Source: Microthrixaceae bacterium
GTDB taxonomy: Bacteria; Actinomycetota; Acidimicrobiia; Acidimicrobiales; Acidimicrobilacustridaceae
Direction: 5' to 3'
DNA length: 7,018 nt
Assembly (NCBI GenBank): GCA_023264915.1
Contig: JAHFUU010000003.1
Span: 1 to 7,018, forward strand
Positions within the stretch are counted from its first letter, which is position 1. Every line of letters begins with the position of its first letter. Made by a program: the position numbers and the translations under genes. Positions 1 through 5,884 of the stretch are shown in pieces. The notes under the pieces are model-generated. The model saw nothing but the letters and a program-made list of their open reading frames with translations. It made no database searches and was not told where the DNA came from.

Positions 1-387
1 CATGGCGTTCACGGTGAAGTCGCGTCGAGAGAGGTCGACCTCGACGGCCTCGGCGAAGACCACATCGGGCTTGCGTGAGTCAGGTGAGTAGGCCTCAGCC
101 CTGTGGGTCGTGATCTCGAACTCGCGCCCATCCTTCTTTGCGCCGATTGTGCCGAATCGCTCACCTTGCGTCCAGATCGCGTCGGCCCAAGGACTGATGA
201 TCTGCTTGGTCTCCTCGGGCAGCGCGTCAGTGGTCAGGTCGACGTCCCCTGCCTCACCGAGCGGCTGTCGCACCATCAGATCGCGAACCATTCCGCCGAC
301 GAGGTAGACCCGCCTCCCTGCCTCTGTGAAGAGGTTTGCTAGTGGGCGGGCCTCATCGAGCACCGGCTGCCAGTGTGGGGGGATCAC
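1..387 (-). CDS. pcnA: CCA tRNA nucleotidyltransferase / poly(A) polymerase family, N-terminal part (cut by window edge)
   Basis: Adds or repairs the 3'-CCA of tRNAs in the cytoplasm, using CTP and ATP. The visible 129 residues are the class II nucleotidyltransferase head domain: the nucleotide-binding VGGMVRD at residues 30-36, the metal-binding pair D48/D50 in GDVDLTTDA, a third acidic residue in the strand EFEIT (E91), and RRDFTVNAM at 121-129, exactly at the window edge. The remaining head, neck and tRNA-binding domains lie outside. The GTG at 387 is the only possible start before an in-frame TAG four codons upstream, and it leaves 29 residues before VGG, normal for the family. No Shine-Dalgarno is seen; a TAGGTT box ends 6 nt before the GTG, so the message may be leaderless. 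The symbol follows actinobacterial usage (pcnA next to DUF6049 and murJ). The fragment alone cannot separate a CCA-adding enzyme from a poly(A) polymerase. The next gene upstream on this strand, the deacetylase, ends 143 bp away. Confidence 0.93.
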   Translation of the reverse strand, partial: MIPPHWQPVLDEARPLANLFTEAGRRVYLVGGMVRDLMVRQPLGEAGDVDLTTDALPEETKQIISPWADAIWTQGERFGTIGAKKDGREFEITTHRAEAYSPDSRKPDVVFAEAVEVDLSRRDFTVNAM

Positions 388-393
388 CCCGCC

Positions 394-399
394 AACCTA
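394..399 (-). promoter_or_regulatory. candidate -10 box for a leaderless pcnA transcript
   Basis: On the minus strand the hexamer TAGGTT fits the actinobacterial -10 consensus TANNNT and ends 6 nt before the GTG start at 387. That places the transcription start at or next to the start codon. No convincing -35 is seen at the usual distance. This is a motif match only, but the exact spacing recurs at the deacetylase gene. Confidence 0.4.
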
Positions 400-437
400 G
401 GGCCACGACCAGGCCCTTGAGAAGGCGACGCTCCTTG

Positions 438-460
438 CCCTGACGATGACCCTGACGGTG
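438..460. repeat. imperfect 11-bp direct repeat upstream of pcnA
   Basis: CCCTGACGATG (438-448) is followed, after one base, by CCCTGACGGTG (450-460), giving 10 of 11 identical bases at a 12-bp period. It lies in the 143-bp gap between the deacetylase stop and the pcnA start, about 50-75 bp upstream of the putative pcnA transcription start, where a transcription factor could bind in tandem. It could also be chance. The rest of this gap shows no gene and no clear terminator. Confidence 0.35.
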
Positions 461-530
461 GACGGCTCATCTGCTGGGAGCGCCGGAAGGGCTTCTCACC
501 CTGGGACCGATGGAGATCCCGTTTGCGGAG

Positions 531-1556
531 TCAATCGCTTGGCGAACGAGAGGCCTGGGAGTCGCGCAGCCGAACCACTGCCGCCACCACCTCATGTCCC
601 GGGCCGCCGGAGGTGGCCGGCTCAGGCCTGACACCGCCGCCGGCGAGGGCGGACAAAGTCGCCGCAACTGAGAGCTCCAGGCCCTTCAGGTCATAGCCTC
701 CCTCGAGGAACCAGATCCGTCGGCCCGGCGGCACCAACCGCGCCAGTTCAGCGGTGACATCACCAAAATCACCCGCGGCCAAACCCAGACCAGCGATCGG
801 ATCGCGGCGGTGGCCGTCGAAGCCCGCTGACACCAGCAACCAGGTCGGGCGCCACTTCTCAGCGACCGGAAGCACCACCTGGTCCAGCGCTGACCGGTAC
901 ACGTCTCCAGTGGTTCCATGAGGTACGGGGACGTTGATCGTGAACCCAACGCCTTCTCCCGTTCCGACCTCGTCCAGGGCCCCGGTCCCGGGATACAGCG
1001 GGAACTGGTGGATCGAGACGTAAAGGACACGGTTGTCTGAGTAGAAGATGTCCTGAATGCCGTTCCCATGATGCGCGTCGATGTCCACTATCAGCACACG
1101 CTCCCCTCGATCTGCCAACAGCGCGGCGGTGACCGCCGTGTTGTTGAAGAGGCAGAAGCCCATCGGGCCATGTGCAGTTGCGTGGTGACCAGGTGGGCGA
1201 ACAGCGCAAAACGCCGCGTCTGCCTGTCCCGCCTCCAGGCGCTCGACAGCCTCCAGACCTGCGCCAGCGGCAAGCAACGCCGCCTCATAGGAGTGCTCAC
1301 CCGCGGCCGTGTCGCCATCGATGTAGCCTCCTCCGGCCGCGGTGAAGTCCTTGAGCCATGCCAGGTAGCGACCCGAGTGCACCCTTTCGATCGCGCTTTC
1401 AGAAGCGGGTGTCGGCTCGAAAGGGACGAGATCTGAATCCAACCCGCTGGCACGTATGCCCCGCTGCACCGCCCCGAGGCGGGCAGAGCGCTCAGGGTGG
1501 CCTGCACCCGTCTCGTGGAGCTCATAGGCCGGATGGGTCGCCAGCAATATCCTCAC
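531..1556 (-). CDS. histone deacetylase family protein (class II-like, zinc-dependent deacetylase)
   Basis: A 341-residue cytoplasmic metallohydrolase of the arginase/deacetylase fold, which removes acetyl groups from acetyl-lysine, acetylpolyamines or related amides. The full set of signatures is present: HPERSARL near residue 20, the charge-relay histidines in RPPGHHA (H124, H125), zinc ligands D160 and H162 in DIDAHHGNG, the third ligand D247 in [11 protein letters not shown], and the catalytic tyrosine Y288 in LEGGYDL. RPPGHHA and HHGNG are typical of the class II / HDAC6-like bacterial branch rather than of acetoin-utilisation AcuC. Length is normal, with a short unconserved tail after about 305. 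The frame stays open upstream to a TTG at 1697, but conserved sequence begins at ILLATHP. The GTG at 1556 lies just before it and has a TAGCCT box 7 nt upstream, so I chose it. Substrate cannot be told from sequence. It is divergent from the GNAT acetyltransferase and may be co-transcribed with pcnA. Confidence 0.93.
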   Translation of the reverse strand: MRILLATHPAYELHETGAGHPERSARLGAVQRGIRASGLDSDLVPFEPTPASESAIERVHSGRYLAWLKDFTAAGGGYIDGDTAAGEHSYEAALLAAGAGLEAVERLEAGQADAAFCAVRPPGHHATAHGPMGFCLFNNTAVTAALLADRGERVLIVDIDAHHGNGIQDIFYSDNRVLYVSIHQFPLYPGTGALDEVGTGEGVGFTINVPVPHGTTGDVYRSALDQVVLPVAEKWRPTWLLVSAGFDGHRRDPIAGLGLAAGDFGDVTAELARLVPPGRRIWFLEGGYDLKGLELSVAATLSALAGGGVRPEPATSGGPGHEVVAAVVRLRDSQASRSPSD

Positions 1557-1563
1557 TGATCGG

Positions 1564-1569
1564 AGGCTA
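1564..1569 (-). promoter_or_regulatory. candidate -10 box for a leaderless deacetylase transcript
   Basis: On the minus strand TAGCCT matches TANNNT and ends 7 nt before the GTG at 1556, the spacing expected when transcription starts on the start codon. No ribosome-binding site precedes that GTG, which fits a leaderless message. The -35 region is weak. This box supports the GTG start over the longer frame starting at 1697. Confidence 0.42.
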
Positions 1570-1637
1570 CCGGCCGCTCGCAGGATCGTCGGCCAGGCCT
1601 GCCCGGCGCTGAGCTCGTGAGTTGCGGTCGCGAGGTC

Positions 1638-1666
1638 CTCTGGAGTTCGAGACTCAAGAGCCAGAG
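1638..1666. repeat. inverted repeat in the divergent intergenic region
   Basis: CTCTGG (1638-1643) and CCAGAG (1661-1666) form perfect 6-bp arms around a 17-bp centre. A smaller inverted repeat, GAGT/ACTC (1643-1646 and 1652-1655), is nested inside and shares one base with the left arm. It lies between the deacetylase and acetyltransferase starts, so it could be a regulator site or an RNA hairpin. There is no T-run, so it is not an intrinsic terminator. Confidence 0.3.
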
Positions 1667-1714
1667 AGCCGGGTTGATCTACTCGGCCGGGAGCCAACCG
1701 GGGGCCGGAGGCTC

Positions 1715-1738
1715 TATCCTTCGGGTGCCGGCCCGGCA
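1715..1738 (+). promoter_or_regulatory. candidate -10 box and perfect palindrome upstream of the GNAT gene
   Basis: TATCCT (1715-1720) is a good actinobacterial -10 hexamer on the plus strand. Seven bases past its start of downstream sequence lies TGCCGG-C-CCGGCA (1726-1738), a perfect 13-bp palindrome with 6-bp arms. A palindrome over the expected transcription start is a typical repressor position, and as RNA it would make a strong short hairpin in the leader. No -35 element is visible. A second box, TAGGTC at 1760-1765, sits 5 nt before the TTG start and is an alternative. GC-rich palindromes arise often by chance in such DNA. Confidence 0.3.
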
Positions 1739-1770
1739 GGCGCCGGGAACCGATCCAATTAGGTCAACAC

Positions 1771-2478
1771 TTGGGCAAGAGCAACGTCGTCGACTGGGGC
1801 CCCGAGCGGCTCCGAATGAGTCCTTGGCGAGGTGACCCCAACATCGCGTGCCTCGCACCGGCAGGGGGTCGGCCGCTTCAAGCCAGCTCTTTGGATGCTG
1901 TCGTCACCGAGCTGCGCGAGCGTGGCTATAGGTCGGTCCTGACAGCAGCACTCACGGTCAACGAGCAGGACACATTCCTCGCGGCTGGCTTCAGGGTGCA
2001 CGAGGAGCTTCACCTCTTGCGCCATGACCTTGACGCTGTCCCAACGCTCTCATCGGTGCGTTTGCGGCGTGGTCGACGCAGCGACGTGCGCGCCGTGCTC
2101 GACGTCGACAACCTGGCTTTTGACCGGTTCTGGCGCTTCGATTCCTTGGGTCTGGCCGACGCGCGGTGTGCCACCCCCACTTCGCGCTTCCGCGTAGCCG
2201 AACACCAAGTACCTGTTGCGGGATACGCCGTCTGTGGCCGGGCCGCAACAACTGGTTACCTCCAACGCCTCGCCGTACACCCAAGCTTGCAGGGTCGTGG
2301 CATCGGGTCATCGCTCGTGGTCGACGCCTTACGATGGTCCCGCCGCCGGGGTGCACGATCGGTGATGGTCAACACCCAGTCTGACAACTCGCGAGCGTTG
2401 GTCCTGTACGAACGACTTGGTTTCGTGAGGGAGCTACAAGGGCTCGCTGTGCTCGAGCTGAACCTCCAATGGCCCTGA
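1771..2478 (+). CDS. GNAT family N-acetyltransferase
   Basis: A 235-residue cytoplasmic acetyltransferase that transfers the acetyl group of acetyl-CoA to an unknown amine. The C-terminal half (about 95-230) is a standard GNAT domain: the strand and pyrophosphate-binding loop RLAVHPSLQGRGIG at 166-179, with the Q/R-x-x-G-x-G signature as QGRGIG; then NSRALVLYERLGF at 206-218, with the conserved Asn and Tyr. The N-terminal half (about 20-90) ends in FLAAGFRVHEELHLLRHDL, which resembles the closing strands of a GNAT fold, so a degenerate second domain is likely. TTG at 1771 is the first start after an in-frame TGA at 1675. The next candidate is ATG at 1816, but residues before it (WGPERLRM) look like part of the domain. 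No clear Shine-Dalgarno is seen. The stop overlaps the next gene by 10 bp, so the two are surely in one operon. In mycobacteria a Nudix hydrolase gene (mutT4) sits at this place beside DUF6049. Confidence 0.85.
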   Translation: MGKSNVVDWGPERLRMSPWRGDPNIACLAPAGGRPLQASSLDAVVTELRERGYRSVLTAALTVNEQDTFLAAGFRVHEELHLLRHDLDAVPTLSSVRLRRGRRSDVRAVLDVDNLAFDRFWRFDSLGLADARCATPTSRFRVAEHQVPVAGYAVCGRAATTGYLQRLAVHPSLQGRGIGSSLVVDALRWSRRRGARSVMVNTQSDNSRALVLYERLGFVRELQGLAVLELNLQWP

Positions 2479-4661
2479 CAAAGCGGCACTCCCCGTTGCA
2501 GGATCCGAGATGGTCCCTTGCGACGGCCGCATTCGGGTTGACCATCATGGCGTTTCTGGCCTGTGTGGTGATTGCAGCGCCGGCGACCGTCGCCCAAACG
2601 CCCTCCGAACGACCGCGCGTCCAGCTCACCCAGCAAACACCGTTCGTCGGGCCCGCCGACACGTTCACCCTTCGCCTTCGAGTGACAGGGGCGCCGGCAG
2701 ATGCTCGGCTTTCGTTCCGGTTGTACGACGATGCGTCCTCCCAGGGGAGGCTCCACTATCTCCGCACGCTCCGGGGTGACGAGCTGGGAGCCATGATCCA
2801 CCAGCCGTACACGATCCCAACGGCCAACATGGGCCGCAACGAGGACGGAACCGTCACAGCAGCCTTCCAGATCGACTCATCGCGGCAACCCTTCATCGGA
2901 TTCCGCCTGACTGACGAAGGGGTCTACCCGCTGCAAGTTGCCCTACAGGCGGGAACTGGAAAGGATCTCGATGCGTTTGTTACTCCGTTGATCCGGCTGC
3001 CGAGCCTGGCTCGCAACGACAACCCTCCCCTCGCTGTTTCTATGGTCGTCCCCCTTGACGCCCCTGTCGCCTTGAAGACGGACGGCGAGTTGGAGATGGA
3101 TCCAGCCACGGTGAAGGGGCTCAATGACACGATCGATTCACTCGTCGAGCATCCTGAGGTGCCGCTGAGTGTCGCTCCCCTGCCCGAGACCCTCGTGAGC
3201 CTCCAGCGTCGCGATGAGAGCACCGGATCCGAGGGACCCTCGCGGCTCAAAGGAGCACTGGCGGGACGTCAGGTTCTGGCCTCGCCATATGTGCGTCTCG
3301 ACCTTGGTGCGTTCGTGAACGACGGCATGAACGAAGAGCTCTCGAAGCGGCTCAACGCGGGCACTGAGGCGGTGGCGACTCTGCTCGGCGCCCGGCCCGA
3401 CCGGAGGACCTGGATGATCACCGACAAGACGGTGACACCCCAAGCCATGGCGAAGCTGCGAGAGCTCGGCGTCGACCAGGTGGTGGTGCCAGAGGAGCTG
3501 TTGACGCCCCTCGATGCTCGCTCGTTCAACATGACTCTCACACGCTCCTTCGAACTGGATACCCCAGTTCCGCGGACTCGCGCCTTGATGGCAGACGGGA
3601 TCCTTCGCGCGCACGTCGCCGCTTCGGACAACATGACGCTCAATGCGAACCGGCTCCTTGGTGACCTGGCGATCTTGTACTTCGATCAGCCTCAGCTGAA
3701 AAGAGGCGCTGTGCTCGGGCTGCCCTCAGGCGGCAGCATTCCCAAGGAGTTCCTCGACACCTTGCTCGCGGCACTTGGCACATCGGTGCCCTTCGAGACC
3801 GGAGGGAAGTCGATCCTGAGCCCCGCGACTCTCGACCGGCTGTTCGCTTTCGCAGAGCCCGCCGGACAGAACGGGGGGCGGGGCTTCACCGAGGGCGTGG
3901 CGCGCCCCGAGGCGACCCTCGTCAGGGGATGGGCTCATGACCCGCCCGGAACACTTGGCAGTTACAAGCTGCAGCTCTCTCTGGCGCGGACAAGCCTGGC
4001 GGGGTACCGATCGATGCTAGGTCTGGGCGAAGCCGGGCGACTGGATCACCTAGAGCTGAGCCTCACCGTGTCTGCTGCGGCGCAGTTCGATCCCGCGCAA
4101 CGTCAGGCTTACCTTGACGGAGCCGTCGAGTTCGTGAACAGCCAGGCTCAAGGCATCAGCGTCCCCGAACAGCAGCGTGTCACGCTCACTTCCTCAGATG
4201 GCCAGGTGCCGCTCATCCTTCAGAGCAACCTCCAGTACCCGGTGTCAGCCCGCGTGACGCTCACCAGTGACAAGGTGGACTTCACCGGCAACGACGAGTT
4301 CACGACCCTGCTGCGGCCGGGTGCTAACCGCATCGACTTGCCCATCCGGTCCCGATCCTCGGGCGCGTTCCAAGTCAACGTCTTGGTCAGCTCACCAGAC
4401 CGAGTACTTCCGATGTCGTCTGGGAGGCTGCCTATCCGTTCGACTGCAATCTCGGGATTCGGGCTGGGGTTGACTATCGGGGCCGGGCTCTTCCTTGCCA
4501 TCTGGTGGGCGCGACACTTCCGTCAGGCACGCCGGCACCAGCGCCTCGTGCGAGTTGATCGGCATCCATCAGCCGCCGGTGCGAGAAGCCAAGCCACCTT
4601 GGTGGACGAACAGGCACCGAACCCGGACCAATCCGAGCCCTCCCAACCGTCGGCCATCTAG
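2469..4661 (+). CDS. DUF6049-like secreted, membrane-anchored envelope protein
   Basis: A 730-residue single-pass membrane protein of unknown function, resembling the protein encoded between pcnA and murJ in actinobacteria (Rv3909 type, DUF6049). Basic residues at 5-14 and a hydrophobic stretch at 17-37 form a signal peptide, with cleavage likely after A39 or A42. The outer part comprises a beta-rich Ig-like region (about 50-175), a central region (about 185-515) whose ASPYVRLDLGAF and WMITDKTVTPQAMAKLRELG segments recall the deacetylase-like middle of DUF6049, and a second Ig-like region opened by VTLTSSDGQVPLILQSNL (571-588). A helix at about 660-681, followed by basic residues, anchors it and leaves a 49-residue cytoplasmic tail rich in Ser, Pro and acidic residues. 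Length is slightly below the mycobacterial homologue. ATG 2469 overlaps the GNAT stop by 10 bp and lacks a good Shine-Dalgarno, which points to translational coupling. A role in envelope assembly is inferred only from context. Family membership is from architecture and motifs, not a search. Confidence 0.8.
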   Translation: MALTKRHSPLQDPRWSLATAAFGLTIMAFLACVVIAAPATVAQTPSERPRVQLTQQTPFVGPADTFTLRLRVTGAPADARLSFRLYDDASSQGRLHYLRTLRGDELGAMIHQPYTIPTANMGRNEDGTVTAAFQIDSSRQPFIGFRLTDEGVYPLQVALQAGTGKDLDAFVTPLIRLPSLARNDNPPLAVSMVVPLDAPVALKTDGELEMDPATVKGLNDTIDSLVEHPEVPLSVAPLPETLVSLQRRDESTGSEGPSRLKGALAGRQVLASPYVRLDLGAFVNDGMNEELSKRLNAGTEAVATLLGARPDRRTWMITDKTVTPQAMAKLRELGVDQVVVPEELLTPLDARSFNMTLTRSFELDTPVPRTRALMADGILRAHVAASDNMTLNANRLLGDLAILYFDQPQLKRGAVLGLPSGGSIPKEFLDTLLAALGTSVPFETGGKSILSPATLDRLFAFAEPAGQNGGRGFTEGVARPEATLVRGWAHDPPGTLGSYKLQLSLARTSLAGYRSMLGLGEAGRLDHLELSLTVSAAAQFDPAQRQAYLDGAVEFVNSQAQGISVPEQQRVTLTSSDGQVPLILQSNLQYPVSARVTLTSDKVDFTGNDEFTTLLRPGANRIDLPIRSRSSGAFQVNVLVSSPDRVLPMSSGRLPIRSTAISGFGLGLTIGAGLFLAIWWARHFRQARRHQRLVRVDRHPSAAGARSQATLVDEQAPNPDQSEPSQPSAI

Positions 4662-4828
4662 TGAATGCTCGATCCGCGATGACGGCTCGGCTCTTCGGGA
4701 TGCCCGTGCACCCGGGCTTGCGGCTCCGACCCACGGACGAGGAGGACCAGGCGACTCCTTTCCGGCGCCAACCTGACCCCCACCGCCGCCTCAAGCGTGC
4801 TCGACCGTCGCCGAAGGGGCTTCACTGA
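4661..4828 (+). CDS. doubtful small ORF after the DUF6049-like gene
   Basis: A possible 55-residue Arg/Pro-rich peptide. Its GTG start shares one base with the TAG stop of the preceding gene, an arrangement common in coupled genes, and it ends at TGA 4826-4828. Third positions are G or C in roughly three quarters of codons, similar to its neighbours. There is no Shine-Dalgarno, no recognisable motif, no signal peptide and no membrane segment. It occupies the place where murJ normally lies, but nothing in the peptide resembles MurJ. It may be a small gene, a decayed remnant, or merely an open frame in GC-rich spacer DNA; the last is most likely. Confidence 0.2.
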   Translation: MNARSAMTARLFGMPVHPGLRLRPTDEEDQATPFRRQPDPHRRLKRARPSPKGLH

Positions 4829-4864
4829 TCATGTCGCGCAGTAGCACAGGTGGGTGACCGGAGC

Positions 4865-4870
4865 TACGCT
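4865..4870 (+). promoter_or_regulatory. candidate -10 box for degV
   Basis: TACGCT fits TANNNT and would give a leader of about 50 nt before the degV start at 4928. No good -35 lies 16-18 bp upstream. The 266-bp gap before degV suggests the gene has its own promoter, but this box is a weak match on its own. Confidence 0.25.
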
Positions 4871-4913
4871 CGACTGGCAACTCACGGCCGGTGCCATGCG
4901 CATCTTCCGAGCT

Positions 4914-4919
4914 GGAGGA
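4914..4919 (+). promoter_or_regulatory. strong ribosome-binding site of degV
   Basis: GGAGGA, with 8 nt of spacing to the ATG at 4928, is the only near-consensus Shine-Dalgarno site in the window. It fixes the degV start at 4928 rather than the in-frame ATG at 4850. Confidence 0.85.
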
Positions 4920-4927
4920 ACCCACCG

Positions 4928-5767
4928 ATGGCTGTCCGAATCGTCACCGACAGCGCCTCTGACATCCGGCCCTCCACGGCGGCTGAAGCTGGCATCGTGG
5001 TCGTCCCGCTCAGCATCCGCTTCGGGGAACACGAATACATTGATGGCGTCGAGCTGACTCCCGAGCAGTTCTATGAGAAGCTCGCAAGCAACCCAGAGCT
5101 CCCCGAGACAGCGGCGCCGGCTCCCGGCGCCTTTGAGGCCGCTTTTGAGGAGCTGACGCGCGAAGGTGCCGATGAGATCGTCTGCATCAACCTCTCCTCT
5201 GAGTTGTCGGCCACGATGCAGTCGGCTCTGACGGCTGCCAAGTCAGGCGACGGGTCCGCCAAGGTCACGGTTGTTGACTCGTTGTCGATAAGTGCCGGTC
5301 TGGGCACACTCGTTCTCGAGGCAGCAAGGGCCGCAGCAGATGGTATGCCCGCCACGCAGATGGTCCACATGCTCGAAGCTCTCCGTGAGCGAACCCGGGT
5401 CTATGGTGCGCTCGACACGCTCGATCACCTCAAGAAGGGTGGGCGTATCGGCGGGGCCAGAGCTTTCTTGGGTTCAGTCCTCTCTATCAAGCCATGCATC
5501 GCTATCAGCTCTGGTGCAGTCGTTGAAGCGGGCAAGCCTCGAACCCGTCACAAGTCGATGATCTGGCTGCGCGACAGGCTGAGGTCCGATGGCGACATCG
5601 AACATCTATCTGTCATGCATGCCGACGCCTCTGATATCGACGAGATGCTCGAGGTTCTCAGCACCGACTTCTCACCCGATGACATCCATGTCGACCTGAT
5701 CGGGCCGGTGATAGGCACTCATGGTGGACCCGGCACGCTCGGCGTCTGCTACCTCGCGCCGCACTAG
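4928..5767 (+). CDS. DegV family fatty-acid-binding protein (FakB-like)
   Basis: A 279-residue soluble protein of the DegV/EDD fold, which binds one long-chain fatty acid. In Firmicutes such proteins (FakB) present the acid to the kinase FakA for acyl-phosphate synthesis. The family landmarks are present: VTDSASD at residues 6-12, ETAAPAPGAF at 60-69 with T61 at the place of the carboxylate-binding Thr, INLSSELSAT at 87-96, DTLDHLKKGGRIG at 163-175, and GTHGGPGTLG from 263 with H265 as the usual fatty-acid-contacting His. Length is standard. The ATG at 4928 is chosen for its strong Shine-Dalgarno and because homology starts at once with AVRIVTDS; the 26-residue extension from 4850 has no family counterpart. 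No FakA-type gene is in the window, so the acceptor is unknown. The gene lies where murJ might be expected, between the DUF6049-like gene and the kinase gene. The downstream kinase frame is the same frame, 117 bp later. Confidence 0.93.
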   Translation: MAVRIVTDSASDIRPSTAAEAGIVVVPLSIRFGEHEYIDGVELTPEQFYEKLASNPELPETAAPAPGAFEAAFEELTREGADEIVCINLSSELSATMQSALTAAKSGDGSAKVTVVDSLSISAGLGTLVLEAARAAADGMPATQMVHMLEALRERTRVYGALDTLDHLKKGGRIGGARAFLGSVLSIKPCIAISSGAVVEAGKPRTRHKSMIWLRDRLRSDGDIEHLSVMHADASDIDEMLEVLSTDFSPDDIHVDLIGPVIGTHGGPGTLGVCYLAPH

Positions 5768-5884
5768 CAACACTACGGTTGGCTGGCGTCGACCGGCCGT
5801 GACCAGCGCGAGCAGTCGTCCAATCTCGCCGTGCAAAGCCCTGCCCCACAACGACCGACAGGAAGCGCTCATAGCGGCCAGCTA

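Noticed and set aside
1557..1697. N-terminal extension of the deacetylase from a TTG at 1697
   Set aside because: Conserved deacetylase sequence begins right after the GTG at 1556, the extension has no family counterpart, and a -10-like box precedes the GTG.
3138..3614. Long open frame on the minus strand inside the DUF6049-like gene
   Set aside because: It lies wholly inside a convincing gene, has no start signal and no recognisable motif; antisense open frames are expected in GC-rich coding DNA.
4702..4717. Hairpin GCCCG-TGCACC-CGGGC after the DUF6049-like gene as a terminator
   Set aside because: The stem is only 5 bp and no T-run follows; such stems are frequent in GC-rich DNA.
4474..4794. 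Minus-strand open frame of about 106 codons over the end of the DUF6049-like gene
   Set aside because: Arg/Gly/Trp-rich, low-complexity product typical of a shadow frame; no ribosome-binding site or family resemblance.
4850..4927. 26-residue N-terminal extension of DegV from an ATG at 4850
   Set aside because: DegV proteins start directly with the VTDS strand, and the strong Shine-Dalgarno at 4914-4919 serves the ATG at 4928.
5782..5807. Hairpin GCTGG/CCAGC between degV and the kinase gene as a terminator
   Set aside because: Short stem with mismatches inside and no T-run; it does not support a transcript end.
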